Of a stretch of DNA of 64,000 bases, positions 1-12,530 are shown one piece after another. Within the stretch, counting starts at the first letter, position 1. Each line of letters starts with the position of its first letter. The notes under the pieces were generated by a model, which saw only the letters and a list, made by a program, of their open reading frames with translations, was not told the DNA's origin and did no database searches. A program made the translations under genes and the position numbers. The stretch lies in the NCBI GenBank assembly GCA_032622095.1, contig CP136066.1:186038716-186102715 (forward strand), read 5' to 3'. The DNA comes from Siphonodentalium dalli. Taxonomy: Eukaryota > Mollusca > Scaphopoda > Gadilida > Siphonodentaliidae.

Positions 1-340
1 AGATTCCAACAACAACATTTCTTCAAAAGACCCTTTTAATAGTTTAATATCAGAATCGATTAATTGCCAAAAAAATATGCTAACCACAGTTAACTCTAGA
101 ATAAAAATTTCCAAAACGTGTGATATATGAACATTTTGTTCAAAGCAATTTGGTGTCTGTAGACTCGTTTAATATTTGCTAGGCCACCAGGTGGTGAAAT
201 ATATAAATCGATATCTGATGATAACACTGAGCTTTGATGGGTGGATTTCTCGACTCGAATCAAATGTACGTGTTTTTACCCCCGCGAAGCCAAAGAAATA
301 GTAATTTTGGAGCGTTAATTCGGATTTATATCTTTAATAT
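1..340 (+). mobile_element. TTAA-family MITE, copy 1, cut by the window edge
   Basis: This matches the interior and right part of the element seen complete at 14709-15170. It shares the CAACAACAAC tract at its start, the ATCGATTAATTGCC segment, and the stretch GAAGCCAAAGAAATAGTAAT near 293-312. The left terminal repeat would lie outside the window and the right terminus near 330-340 is decayed. No coding capacity is visible. Confidence 0.65.
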
Positions 341-1834
341 TGAAGGCCATATTCATATTTCCTAAATTACCTACACGCAAACATATATGCACACTATAAT
401 TATCTAACTATGTTAGGCTTGATAAAATGATATACATGTCGACAAAAATTCAACCGAAGTGGACACGAGATGAAATTCTCTCACAGCTGTCCCAGCATTC
501 ATGGGCTCACATACCTTTGTTCCACTTCACATCCGACAACAGAAATGTTGATAGCAGAATAATCCAATGACGTCTTGAAGACGAGCTTTTTCCTCAGAAT
601 GGTTGTGAAACTATAAAGCTGAACCATGATGTATATAGTGTTGTTAAAAGAGTGTTCAAGCTGGTGTCACGTACGTATAAGAACTAGATGACTAAAAACA
701 CACGTTGACGGTATAAAATAATCTCCCATGAAGATACCCCGACTGTTTAGGTTAGTGCACTTATGTTAACTGAAAATATGCACTGTTCCTTGTTCCATCA
801 TCGATACCACGACCAGCATGCTGATTGGTCAATAAAGGTGACAAGGTAATATGATAAGGTATCATGACTGGTTTAGAAACTTGACACCCCCCAGGGATTA
901 GCTTCATCATGACTGCTTAATCTTCAATAAGTCATTCTTAATTACCACAGGGAGAAGTATAAACATGAGCCATCGCTATCGGCTAAAACTTAGATAAAAT
1001 CTCCGTTCGAAATTAAAAGGACCCCTTCAAAGAAAAATAACCTAAATTTAATCACTTCATGTTATCAAAACAATCAGTAAAGTAGTTTACAATAAAGTTA
1101 TGAGGTTCTATTATTACAGGCGTGGCGGGTAACAAAGAATTCACATAACCGCAGGCTAAACTCATCATTGATTATGGTACCTGTGTATACATGCCTTTAT
1201 ATTTCAGTCATTATATACCATATATTAAAATAATTATGTCTTGTGTTACAAATTTAATGAGCCATTTGTATTCATATATATCCAAAACACAAGGAAAAAG
1301 AAATTATATATCAGCAATGAAATTATAATTTGTTCAATATAAGTATAGAAGGTCTTTATATAGTCAGAGTTCAGAATCCGCCGAATACCATATGTAGTAT
1401 ATATTGTAAATTGTGTACATGCACGACTTAGGATAATTACTTTAAAATATCTAAATTATCGACTTTCTATACAAAATTATATATTAAACTTGTTTTTAAA
1501 TGAAATTATAAACTTCGAGTCACATAATTATTATCCTTGAACTTGCGAGTTACGCATATACGTAACTACAACATTATAGTTAAGACTTTGTTAGGAATAT
1601 ATAGCCTACACATGTACGCATATATTGTTGACACCTCATATTTTTAAAAATGCAATCAAAATTACTAATGTTTGATACATATTAGCTTGAATTTATTATT
1701 CAAATACATTCGTTAGCCTTACAGACTGAATAATGCGAATATATTTGGGAAATAGTAAATTTTGAAAAGTTCCACAGGATCGAACTGAATCAGCGACATT
1801 CTGTTCTTGCATCATCATCATCATGTGTGTGTAT
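341..1834. other. AT-rich stretch with no gene seen
   Basis: No reading frame with exon-like borders is visible on either strand. Composition is strongly AT-rich, with short runs of ATAT. I see no tRNA-like or structured RNA signal. Confidence 0.5.
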
Positions 1835-2236
1835 ATATGGGGCGCCGTTCCTCTATTTATCCCCTTTTTCAGATCTCCAATTCATTTGGAGATATCTCAA
1901 ATGCATTAAGAGAAATTCATTAAGAGATATCTCCAATTATTATGAAGATATCCTCAATTGCTAAGGAGATCTCTCCATATTAATATGGAGATATCTCTAA
2001 ATCACTAGCAGATATCTCTTAATTCACGAGGAGATATATCTAAATCACTGTAGCAGATATCTCTTAATTCACGAGGAGTTATCTCTAAATCACAAGTAGA
2101 TATCTCTTAATTCACTGGCAGATATCTCTTAATTCACGAGGAGATATCTCTAAATCACTAGCAGATATTTCTTAATCACTAGTAGATATATGTACATATA
2201 TAGTGGATAAATAGAGGAATTAATGGCGCCCCATAT
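1835..2236. mobile_element. Inverted-repeat element with GGGGCGCC ends and an inner GATATC tandem array
   Basis: The left end ATATGGGGCGCCGTTC (from 1835), followed by CTCTATTTATCC, recurs inverted at 2204-2236 with a small gap. Between the ends, about 1870-2195, lies a degenerate tandem array of units carrying AGATATCTC or GAGATATC palindromes separated by TTAATTCACGAGG-like or AAATCACTAG-like spacers. The same combination of GGCGCCGTTC ends and palindromic GATATC array is found at 61345-63084. It is a non-coding MITE-like element whose transposase family is not recognisable. Confidence 0.7.
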
Positions 2237-4050
2237 GCATATAAGTTTTAAAATGAATGGAAACATGGACTTTATTGCAGGAGTTGACATGCATATGATA
2301 TCCGTGAATTATATGCCAATGTTGGTAATTCGATATGAAAATACAAACACAAGATGCAGCCAACACAACAATACCAGACCCCATAAACAAACAGTGTCCA
2401 TGTGACGAAGGGATCGAAACAAGGGATCAATTGACTCGGAGTTATAAATGTCGGGGCTTTATAACCCCGAATTAAACCAATACCATAATATGCAGCTGTT
2501 GTAGATGGTTTTATTGCATCTTGTTTTGAGTTGGTCGATCAAAACACTGGACATTGGAATGAAAAAAAAATCAATATATATACGGATTTTATGGACATTA
2601 TCCAGATTAGTTTACAACCGTGCGTTTGGGAATAAGACCGAGCTAAACAGCTAGCAAGTATGATATGTGAATGATTTGGTGGTAAACAATTATTTAGTAC
2701 AATGTTTGATAGATACTTTTAGATAAAGGCAATTTTCGTTTGAACGTTGGGCTCACCCCGCCCTCCCTATAAGGTGAAAACAAAAACCCTAACATTTTGC
2801 ATTTTTTTAAAAACTATTTCTATATACTACTCATTATACTATAATACTTATCAGAGTAAATGAGGCACTGGGCCCTGCATGGTTAAGTATGAAAAACAGT
2901 ATATAGTATGAACAAACATTATATAGTATGAACATGCTATATATTATAATTCCCATCTGTTATCGAAATGCATGGTCATGTTATAAATCTCGAAGTTCCA
3001 ATCGAAAACATCACAGCGGGATTTTCAGATAGCTGCGAAATTGATCTGGTCTCGGGGGGGGGGTGTAAATACATTATGCAGATGAATTTACGACTGGGCA
3101 TTTGAGAAAACGACCCATATAAACATGTTGTTGGGGATATTTTAAGAGCGTGCACGCATGTGTGGAAACAATCATGTTTGGTATATGTAAAGTGCCTCCT
3201 CAAAAATCAACCGACAGAATTTACACTATAAAACTATCGTTGCACTGAGAAAAAACCTTGGTCAACATGACTAAGTTTGGTCAGTCAAACAGTTTATCCA
3301 TATATACCCCAAATATGTTTTGATTGCCAGAAATCGAATTTCAAGGGGGGGGGGGGTTTAACATGTTTTGAAATTGTGTTCGGCTAGCATAATTCCAATG
3401 ATAGCTTCTGATAAAGAGTGTTCACCCACAAATCAGATCATAAAGAGCGTTCTCTATTATAATCGCAATTGTACTCGTTTAAAATGTAAAACTGATGTCA
3501 GCTTTTGTGGATTATTTTATGTTGTGACTTCAACAAAACTCTGCTGTAAATGCCATTATACTAAATACAAGTTCACAGGTCCCCACCACAAAAAATCGAC
3601 CCCACCCCTAGTAATAATCAAGAATCAGGAGACCTTACATGACATTATCAAATAGGCTGAAAAATATATAATTTTTAGATAAAAAAAACCACATAATATT
3701 TTAGATTCACTAACCATATCATCATTTATATTTTATGGGTGATAATGTTTTTGAAAGAATAGCAAATTTGATAAATAATTTGTTGTTGTTTTTTTTGCCA
3801 CTTATGTTTTTATGAAAGTTTTACAACAGTTAGACCAACCTGTGTGCTGTTTTTTTTTTATTGACATGAACATATTTGCCAGTTGAGGTCCCCTGTCGAC
3901 CCCTGATCCTTAATCATATACGATTCATTATTAATGGGGTGGGTAAATTTTTGTGCTGGGGACCTGTGTCCAAGTTGTGCTTGTTTTATGGGCTTTCCCT
4001 CCATCCTGATAATATGAGATATAATGTTGAAAATCCATACATGCATGTGT
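2237..4050. other. Non-coding stretch with poly-G runs
   Basis: No convincing exon is present. Homopolymer G runs lie at about 3053-3062 and 3343-3356, unusual in such AT-rich sequence. A fragment of the dispersed AACGCTCTTT family, seen as its reverse complement AAAGAGCGTT, lies near 3441. The ORFs here are short and lack coding character. Confidence 0.4.
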
Positions 4051-4054
4051 TAAA

Positions 4055-4360
4055 GATAAACTTACTTAGTCCGACCGCGAAGCCAAATCCATCATACATG
4101 ACAATCATAAAACTAGTTTTGGTCAACCCGCATGTACAAAATGAGAGTGAAATCACAAATACTGCGTCTGATCGCTAATCAAAACCCCCGAAAAGTTCAA
4201 CTTTCAACGTGTCGTCCATGCGTTGTGAAACCATATGTGTTAATATAAAGATGAACTCACCATCATACATGGCAATGATGAAACTAGTTTGAGCCAAAAC
4301 GCATGTAAAACTTATATAGCAAACTCACCGAATACTGAGTCTGACCGCGAAGCCAAAACC
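4055..4360. repeat. Imperfect tandem duplication, about 170-bp unit
   Basis: The string CATCATACATG, followed by CAATnATnAAACTAGTTT, occurs at about 4091 and again at about 4262. The string GACCGCGAAGCCAAA occurs near 4072 and near 4345. This indicates a diverged duplication of roughly 170 bp. Each copy carries a strong minus-strand splice-donor-like sequence (AAGTAAG near 4064, GGTGAGT near 4256 and near 4326). Confidence 0.45.
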
Positions 4361-4561
4361 AAAAAAGCTCGAATTGTATCCAACCGACGAGAACTCTGAA
4401 TTTTTGTGGAGACTGCTTTCAACGCATCTTCCGTATGTAGCGCTTCGCCTCCAAATTTTGCATGAAACGGCGAGCTCTGTGCGCGAAGACAACGGAATAT
4501 TCCCCATCCTTTTGGTTCGAATATCATTCACAAAGTGAAACAGGCTCTCGTTTTTCAACAA
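4329..4561 (-). other. Possible minus-strand exon with strong donor, very tentative
   Basis: This segment is richer in GC than its surroundings and is open in two minus-strand frames for more than 70 codons. It ends at a good splice donor on the minus strand, where CG is followed by GTGAGT (4328 downward). No acceptor with a polypyrimidine tract is visible upstream, and neither frame translates into anything I recognise. It could be a first exon, part of a duplicated gene fragment, or chance. Confidence 0.18.
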
Positions 4562-4888
4562 TATTAGTCAAGAAGGTGCTAACTAATTGCACGCTTATCG
4601 CATCATTACGACGAATACCCCATGAACATCGAATATTAATTGTGTCATTATCCGTATGCTTGTCGCATGCTAATGGGCGGGTTGTGCCACCCCAATGTCA
4701 GCGCCACGGGGCTCTTCCTTATTAGTTCGACCACATGGTGTGGACCTGCTGTTGATAAAGAACTCGGATATTGTACCCCAGCCATGAATCCACCTAATTG
4801 AATTTCTGATTTCCCAAAACTGTAGAACATGTCAGAAAGATGCATTGATAAGAGTTGATTTGGGTAAGATTATAATAATAAGCATGAA

Positions 4889-5404
4889 CTAGATCATGTC
4901 ATGAATCCCTACTCTGGCTATAACGCCCGTAGAGATTATATTCCACCAGTCCAAAACCTTGGAACTTTTTGAGTTTGACAGGGAACATTATAAAGTCGAA
5001 AAAATAATGCGGGGAATATATTTCTTAGTTATTATCTGTTTCTTAATAATGCACTTTATACTGTATAGGTGAATGTCCCAAATCGAAATTTCACGATTTA
5101 AGTGAATTTGTGAGCGATTTTGCTTCGCGTCGCATACAATTATGGAATTTTTCCTGGGTAATTAATTTGATGTTTATTGCGATATGGGCTCACAAAAGTC
5201 AGAGAAAAGAATGCAATTTTGAGTTGGGACATTCACATATAGTGAAGGACATTATTAAGGAAAAAGATAACAAAGAAATATTTTCACCGCGTTATGTTTT
5301 CGACTTTATAAGGTTCCCTGTCAAAACTTCAAAAAGTTCCCAGGTTTTGAACTGGTGGAATATGATCTCTACGGTGTCGGGCAGAATAGAGATTCATGGC
5401 TAGC
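4889..5404. mobile_element. Foldback element, copy 1
   Basis: Long terminal inverted repeats face each other. The left end has CATGAATCCCTACTCTGGC, then CGCCCGTAGAGAT and ATTCCACCAGT. The right end has ACTGGTGGAATATGATCTCT, ending at GATTCATG. The arms extend inward past a second inverted pair (AAGTCGAAAAAATAA and TTCGACTTTATAAGG). The interior is non-coding. A second copy lies at 6030-6596 and a half copy at 8633-8780. Confidence 0.75.
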
Positions 5405-6029
5405 AATTAAAAAGATATTACGTGTCTGTCAGAAGTTATCAACCAGCTCCGGGCGTGATGCTGAATAAGTTTTGGAGTGTTGTTTCATATGTGTAGATCG
5501 TTAATTTCGTGTATTTTATTTAAAAATATCAAAACTTATTTCGTTTGAAATAATTATCCAAGTGTTCCATTTCAAGATTGGTACGCACATATAACAGTAA
5601 CACACAAATTTCGCGATCGAATATATAGCTCACAGTTTAGCCATCGATATCTCGCATATTCATGTAAACGCATTTATATATATACCTTTAAAGAGCAGAT
5701 TGCCCAAATAATTATAAAGTATGCCAACAGTAATATAATAGAAAAGGGGGGGGGGGGGGTCAAGGTAAATTATACTATTGCGACTGAACATCATGTGTAA
5801 TGGCTGAGAATAAAGCATTACTTACTTACTTACTTAGACTTCTGTAGGTTCCAATTCATTATTTGTTATTTTGAGAAACTGAACTGTCTATATTCATTTG
5901 TAAATTGGTCAGAGGGAATTGCAATGTAACCGACAAATTTATATATATTAAAGGAAAAAGGAAGGCCAGCGTATATATATCGAGGGGACTGAACTCTGCC
6001 TTGCAATTCGCTATCATATTAGTATTATT
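5405..6029. other. No gene seen; poly-G run and TTAC microsatellite
   Basis: The stretch contains a run of about 13 G at 5746-5758 and a short TTAC repeat near 5820-5836. There is no open frame with exon borders and no recognisable element ends. Confidence 0.4.
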
Positions 6030-6596
6030 AGATCATGCCATGAACCTTTACTCCTGCTAACGCCCGTAGAGATCATATTCCACCAGTACAAAACCTTGGA
6101 ATTTTTGGAAGTTTTGACAGGCAACCTTATGAAGTCGAAAAAAATAACGCATGGGATAATACTTCTTAGTTATTATGTGTTCCTTAATAATGTACTTCAC
6201 TGTTGAAGGTCCCAACTCGAACTTACCCGATTTAAATAAATGGGTGAGCGATTTTGCTTTGTGTCGCTTACAATTATGGAATTTATCCTGGTTAATTAAT
6301 TCATTGTTTATTGCGATATCGGCTCACAAATACCACGGAAAAGCATGTAATTTTGAATAGGACATTCATCTGCGGTGAAGTACATTATCAAGGAATAGGA
6401 TAATAACTAAGAAATATATTCCCCGAGTTATTTTTTCGACTTTATAAGGTTCCCTGCATGTCAAAACTTTAACAAGTTCCAAGGTTTTGTACTATATAGT
6501 GGAATATGATCTCTACGGACGTTAGCCAAATGTTTTGTAATAGTGGAATATTACCTCTATGGGCGTTAGCCAGAGTACAGATTCATGGCATGATCT
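6030..6596. mobile_element. Foldback element, copy 2
   Basis: Same family as 4889-5404. The left terminus TAGATCATGCCATGAA at 6029 onward is mirrored by the right terminus TTCATGGCATGATCTA ending near 6597. An inner ATTCCACCAGT near 6075 faces degenerate TGGAATATGATCTCT near 6501. The right arm carries an extra partial duplication, because the TGGAATATnAnCTCTAnGG segment occurs twice, near 6501 and 6544. Non-coding. Confidence 0.75.
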
Positions 6597-6680
6597 ACTA
6601 TCATATATGAACGATAACTTGATATTGCGCGAGATTTGGTACACATTTAGAAGAGAAATTTAAATATTTTTAAAATATAC

Positions 6681-6862
6681 CTCGTTAGAAGACTAAAGTT
6701 CTCCGTGATCTGTTCGTATATGACAACATAAGACGTGGTGATGTTACTGGTGAAATCGGTGTCTGCATAGTTGCTCGCGTCCCTCTCCGGTGACGACATG
6801 TTGCTATAAACACTACTATCCATACTTCGATCGTCACAAGATAGAATTGACAAGTTCACCAT
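6681..6862 (-). CDS. Candidate first coding exon of an unrecognised protein
   Basis: An ATG at 6862 in a fair context (CAATCATGG) opens 60 codons and runs to a plausible splice donor, AACGAG followed by GTATAT, giving a phase-2 end at 6681. The peptide is rich in Ser, Asp and Asn and holds four N-glycosylation sequons (NLS, NMS, NIT, NFS). That would suit an extracellular N-terminus, for example of a receptor without a cleaved signal peptide. No continuation exon was identified to the left. The call rests only on composition and the donor, so it may be chance. Confidence 0.28.
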
Positions 6863-7831
6863 GATTGAAATATGTACGGAGTATGCGGATATCTATGTTG
6901 GTCCTGGTCTTATGTGAAGACTGTGATCCCTAACAATGTATGCCCAACTTAAGTATCAACCACAATCAAACAATGGCAAGTATTCATCAATAAGAGTGTG
7001 TGTTCATTATGATTTAATGAAGAATGACACCTAAACGTGGATTTGGCGAAGCCGTGCGAGAGAAAACAATTATTATTACTAAAACAACACAGGACAAAAA
7101 GCGTCTCCCTGCGTTGGATTGCTGATCTCGATGACCGATGGATGCTGTTGGATTGCTCTAACAACATTACTTTCACACCTGGCCAAGTGTCAAAGCTAGT
7201 TTGTTCAGTGTTCCTGTGATAGAAAGAAATGTTTCTTCTTATTTTATTCATCCATATGGCCATATAAATGAAGAGAAACTTAATACGAGCTTAAGCAAAT
7301 ACAAATATGTACAAGTAAATTTCAGTCATACGTGGTACGAGGACTTATAATATACTAACCATATATATAAATTATGTGGGGGTCGGTCTGTCGAGTGCTT
7401 GCATTCAGTTCTTAGTTTATCTATGAACGAAACAGCAATGGTCTATATTGCAAGTCTGAATTTTATTACTTTAATTTTAAAACTATTTTTTTAAATGCGT
7501 AAAGCAACAATCTAAGGTGGAGCATACACATACCGTACATACACCATGTGCATGACATACTATCTTCACGAAACATTATAATATACTGCGTTATATAACA
7601 CTTGCTTTATATATCAGTACAAACATAAATCCATGGGGATCAATCCACAAAATATGAAATATACTTTGATGGGTGAAATAAGTCGCAATGTTTAAGATGC
7701 TGTACTTGGCAGATCACCCGCATATACTGTCTCAATTTTGGGAAGGCTGATTTCATAAATATGCTTACCCGCATCAGGAGCGACATATTCTCTATCATTA
7801 GTGCGACGGTGTGGTTTTAGACCAACATTAA
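6863..7831. other. No gene seen
   Basis: Two overlapping open frames near 6949-7263 on opposite strands have no exon-like borders and no recognisable motif. The rest is AT-rich with no repeat ends that I can pair. Confidence 0.4.
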
Positions 7832-8632
7832 GGCCGGATTCGTCATCTCAGGTTTAAACCTGGTCTACGTAAACCTCTAGGTTTAAACCACCGTGAGTCA
7901 GCAAAATCCGTGGTTTAAACCCGAGACCGCAGGTCTAAGTGACGCATTCGTCATCTCTGGTTTAAACCTGGTCCAGCCAGACCAGTGGTTTAGCAGTAGT
8001 GTCTCTGCATCGTCGAGATAATGCGAACCGCCTCATTTTATGGATTGTGAAAATCAATAATTACGACAGCGGTCATATTTTGATTGGAAATTTATAAGCG
8101 AGAAGCAGTCACACATATAAATCGTATGGAGATAAGTTTTTGTCAATTTCAATATTGTTTTTGCGTTTTATAAGCTTAAACCGGCAACTAAACCATCTAA
8201 TTCGGCGGTCCAGCTAAACCAGCTTTATCGAGGCTAAACTTGAGATGACGAATCCGTCTTTTCTTCATCGCGGTTTAGAATTGTCAAACAATCAGTCAAA
8301 GGGTGGAGCTGTAAATAATCTTGAGTGAGGGCGTGTCTAAGTGGCGACTGGTGTTATCATGTCACAGTTGATTTATTCGCACGCGAGCTTTGCTCAGATA
8401 TGGACATGTTCCCAAATATATTATTTTTACAACTATTTTGTGGGGTTTTTTTTATTTGGCTTGTGGCAATCACAAATACTGGTGTTTTCTACGAATTCAT
8501 TTGAAGGGTTCAACGTTTTAATTTTGACACCAAAACGATGCTACTGCATGACCAGATATGCTATACACATAGTTTGCAATCCTTAACTTATAATGCTATA
8601 TGAGTCAAATTTTATAACTTATTTTGATGTAG

Positions 8633-8780
8633 ATCATGCCACAAAGCTCTACTCTGGCTACGCACATAAATTCCCATAATATTCTACCAGTTCAAAACCT
8701 GGAACCTTTTTGATTTTCTGCATGACTGGAAATTTATGACAGTGAAATAAATCAACGCATGTAATATATTTCTTTATTAA
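8633..8780. mobile_element. Half copy of the foldback family, nested
   Basis: TAGATCATGCCA, then CTCTACTCTGGCTACGC and TTCTACCAGTTCAAAACCT, match the left arm of the elements at 4889 and 6030. There is no opposing arm, so this is a truncated insertion inside the Harbinger-like element. Confidence 0.6.
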
Positions 8781-9079
8781 AAGCTGTCCCTCTGCATGGT
8801 TGCCAACTTCCAACAGTTCAGATGCCGCTTATGGTGTGCACTCGTAAGCAAATTGCCTTTACTTGACTGGCCTCTTGGTCCAGGATTGACTCGATTATGG
8901 AAATTTTATTCAGCGCCAGAGGGGCTTTGCGCACATTTTGATCATTTTAATTTAAAAAATATTTTAATTAAATTTAAAACAAACAAATGTTAATTTAAAT
9001 TTTGTTTCTTTTTAGATTCAACTCCTTACTCAATTTAACATCATTTTTTCATTTTTTTTAAATTATATTTTACTTATTT

Positions 9080-9215
9080 TTAAATCAAAATTTTTAAAAA
9101 CCTAACGCCGTTATACCACACGAATCACCACACCCCTAATTTAATTGAACTCGGTCCAGGGCTATTGGAGAACACTTGCGAACAGACAAACGGACATACA
9201 GATAGACAGCTCCTA
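9080..9215. repeat. Dispersed repeat shared with 63650-63800
   Basis: The sequence around CGCCGTTATACCACACGA, CTCGGTCCAG and the ACAGACAAACGGAC tail near 9183-9193 resembles 63685-63800 (ACACCGTTATAACC, ATCGGTCCAGCAG, GACAGACAGATAGA). It looks like the 3' portion of a short interspersed element. I cannot identify its class. Confidence 0.4.
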
Positions 9216-9668
9216 TATCCTTTAATATATACAGATATACATGTAAATACACCAAATTTTGTCTTTGCGGGTAAAGCATCTTGCAGAAACCTATCACAAA
9301 CATAGTGATGAACAGCGCGTGAAACTCGTGTTGAGAGACATGCCCTTTGTTAAATTGCTTTTCAACACAGAATGAGATCGGATTAATAGTCAATTAGCGA
9401 TACTAGTTTCTCAATGAATAAATCCATTGAGCGTGCACGCGGTCACGATAATTTATGACATGTCAATAACCATTATATCGGCCTATCTTTTGGTCCGATT
9501 GGTAAGAGGGTAGTTTGATTGCATAATCATATCACCGAATCGAGTTGTCAATTAGCTGGCAACTGAACGACAAAAACGGCCCCTTAGACCCGGTTTGGCT
9601 GGACCGCCAATGTATGTTTAAACCAGGTTTAAACTCGAAGGTTTAAACCGGAGATGACGAATCCGGCC

Positions 9669-11037
9669 TAAAAGTTCTATTATATTGTAGTCTCATAAGA
9701 CCCCTATATACGTGATCTTGTTAATTATGGTCGTCGATCTTTTGAATGCTACGGCCCAAGCCTTTGGAATTCACTCCCCGCTTACAGTTAGGAATTTTGC
9801 TACTTTGGAATCTTTCAAAACAGAACTCAAAACGTATCTATTTAAACTTCACAATGGCAACGACGACGACCAAAGCTAACCACATATTTCCTGCATCGTT
9901 TTATGAATTGTTTGATTTATTTCGTTGTAGTTATTGTTTGTGTGCAGGTACATGCACATGTGTTTGAATGTGTAGGAGCTCTGTCATTTGTTGTATCATT
10001 GAGCGCTTTGGGCCTCATGTGATATACACGATATACATTATATAGTCTGTTCAAAATATCTAAATACACCCTCAAGCAACAATATATCTTTCTGCAGGCG
10101 AGATGCCACTTCAGCCAGTTCTCCAGAAAACCAGCATATTATCTGCTTATAATAGAACTTAGTTTTAGGTATATAATCTGCTTAGAATAGCCTCAGTTTG
10201 ACGTGCCGAAAATGAGAGCGTTTAAGTCATATTATCGACTCATAATGAGACGGTCCTAAGCAGATTATGTGCGGACAATGTCACAAACAAGCCAACTCGC
10301 GACTTCTCCGGGACTTAAGCTTGAAGATAGTATGTCGCTTTAATGCTTTTAAATTATTTTCGACGTGATGATCATAATGTTTGCTATACGCTGTTATTCG
10401 CGTTTATGCAAGTGTATTTAGCTCCAAGGGTAAATGTGTCCCTTGTTACACAATTGTCGGTGTTGACTTCTATGTATATATGGTTTTAGAAATGACTACA
10501 TTTGGTGCAATCGCCCTTTAACTGTGCAATTAATCTGAACATGCTCGGTATACAATAGCGAACAGTAGATGCAGCGAACTAATTCTTGACCTGAACAGTG
10601 TTACGAGTTCGTCTTTTGACGTTGTACTTAGTCTCCCGTTACAATGTTTGTTTTAAAATGTTCAATGGGCGCCTTTTGATCTGAGTCGATATGTTTTATC
10701 GAACATTTAACACCAGAGTTCCCATTTGTCACGCAACATAGGACGCCTATACGTGTCTATATGAAGTGGCTGGCACAACTTGGCTGATCGACAACCTGTG
10801 ATATAATATATTGATTATACAATAAATAATATATTAACCATGTGTCCGCTGTTCTGATTAATATTCTATAGGCGGGCCATGAACAATATTTATATATGCA
10901 TGAAGGCTATGTCGCAATCTAATGATCCCATGGGACCATTAAAGGGACGGATGGCATTCGCGGTGGTTAATGCTGTTAAAATAGTCACATCCGTTAAAGC
11001 TGCCATAAAGAGAAAGACTATTAACATATAGAGATAC
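9669..11037. other. No gene seen
   Basis: No exon-like frame is present. A weak inverted pair (ATCTGCTTAnAATAG near 10131-10190 and CTAAGCAGATTAT near 10256) suggests an old hairpin element. Nothing else is structured. Confidence 0.35.
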
Positions 11038-11226
11038 CTTGTTCTTATATCAATCATAAATGTCGCGTAAATAGTATGTTATTGTCGAGTTCTCTTCTAT
11101 TGTCGAGCTTTGTTATGTAAACAAAAGCCAAAAATGTTACAGAACCTGGCTTTTGTTTACATAACAAAGCGTACGAACGTGACAATAACATACTCAACAT
11201 TTATGATTGGTATATAAGAACAAAAC
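11038..11226. mobile_element. Palindromic MITE with a 23-bp perfect inner stem
   Basis: The outer arms TTGTTCTTATATCAATCATA (from 11039) and its near mirror (11197-11225) enclose a perfect 23-bp inverted repeat. The inner arms are 11108-11130 and 11147-11169, with a loop of about 16 nt. The whole 190 bp can fold into one long hairpin. It is non-coding. Confidence 0.7.
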
Positions 11227-11467
11227 ATGTCTATATTTTAATATTCTTTCTGTTTATCATGTATATATTCGCATCATCTGTTCCGTGATGTACGTGGTAT
11301 TGATTAAAGCATTCAACTCAGGAAGTTTCAAATTTGTATCGGTCTACCACTAAATCCAACAATCGTCTCTTATACAAAGAGCGCCCATCCCGTGCTTCCG
11401 TCGCCCAAAAAGGGCTGATAATAGAGAGAGTTCTCACTTATAAGATTTTCTGATAGTCACAATCATA

Positions 11468-11822
11468 AATCATGTCATAAAGTGGATGATATGTTCTGGA
11501 ATATAATCATTAAAGTGATACAATCATTAAGTGATATGTTCCGGGATATAATCATAAAGTGATATGTTCCGGGATATAATCATAAAGTGATATGTTCTGG
11601 AAAATAACCATAAAGTGATACAATCATTAAGTGATATGTTCCGGAATAAAATCATAAACTGATATGTTCCGGAATATAATCATAAAGTTATACGTTCCTG
11701 AATATAATTATAAAGTGAAATGTTCTGGGGATATAATCATAAAGTGATATGTTCTGGAATATAATCATAAAGTGATATGTTCATAAAGTGGTATGTTCCA
11801 GAATATAATCATAAAGTGATCA
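11468..11822. repeat. Tandem repeat, 28-bp unit
   Basis: About a dozen imperfect copies of a unit made of GATATGTTCCGG, then RATATAATCATAAAGT. The unit is 28 bp where intact, with shorter variants. Units differ by a few substitutions and two indels, consistent with an ordinary minisatellite. No coding potential. Confidence 0.8.
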
Positions 11823-12190
11823 GACAAGATTTATTATGTTTTTCTCGCCTAAATAAAATTCGCAATTATCCAAATTTTGGAGTTATCTCATTTGCACTTC
11901 AGCTAACCTTTTAACACGGTTTATTTCATGAGTTCGGAGAACGTCACATTTTAGCACAACATGAATTGTTCCATACTCTATATTTTCTCATACAACCATG
12001 TCCCATCAGATTTCTCATATGCTTTGGTGTATGTAAGGCTTGTAAGCTTATATATATATTTGCACATAAAATATACATATATATATGTGCATGACCGTTA
12101 CATGTACATATGCATATATTTATATGCATGTATGCGCTCGTATATTCGTGCACATACATGTACAGCCTGTTCTCGTGGAAATAAGCACTA
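11823..12190. repeat. AT-rich and TATA/CATA microsatellite stretch
   Basis: From about 12040 to 12145 the sequence is dominated by alternating TATATA and ACATATGCAT-like motifs. The frames here are products of simple sequence on both strands. No gene is supported. Confidence 0.5.
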
Positions 12191-12194
12191 TACG

Positions 12195-12530
12195 GACTTA
12201 TTTTGACTGTCGAGTTTTAGGCCCATATATAGAGCTTATTTGTGAAAAAAATACGCACCATATAGGCGTAAACGGGGCGTTAAAAACAAGCCCATATAGA
12301 GCTTATTTTAATTCAAAATAATCTCATACTGGCACTATTTAATCAACTTTTTCATCGACAGGACTTACAAAATGAACGCTCTTTATAATGTGTCATCACT
12401 GCGACCCGTGCCATTCAACGTGTGTAAGTCCTATATGGGCTTATTTCAAAATCAAATAAGTCCGATACGAACCTATGTTAATATTTATAGGTCCTTTATG
12501 AACCTATTCGCACGAGGATATGTTGACACG
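12195..12530. repeat. Dispersed inverted repeat, family also at 63385-63650
   Basis: GCTTATTT and GGGCTTATTTCAAAATCA motifs, with AGGTCCTTTATGAACCTATT and CACGAGGATATGTTG near the right end, match the segment at 63385-63650 (TCCTCGTGTAAATAG, TTGGACCTATTTGATT). Both copies show two opposed arms with TAGGTCC-type motifs. It is an old non-coding repeat. Confidence 0.5.

Larger units (their letters stand above)
7832..9668. mobile_element. PIF/Harbinger-like non-autonomous element with TAA target duplication
   Basis: Terminal inverted repeats of 29 bp match at 28 positions. The left begins GGCCGGATTCGTCATCTC at 7832 and the right is its mirror, ending at 9668. Both flanks carry TAA (7829-7831 and 9669-9671), the 3-bp TWA-type duplication typical of PIF/Harbinger transposons. 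Sub-terminal GGTTTAAACC palindromes recur many times, and an internal inverted copy of the end lies near 8240-8254. The 1.84-kb body contains no transposase frame. It has swallowed part of a foldback element (8633-8780) and an AT-rich repeat tail. Confidence 0.75.
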
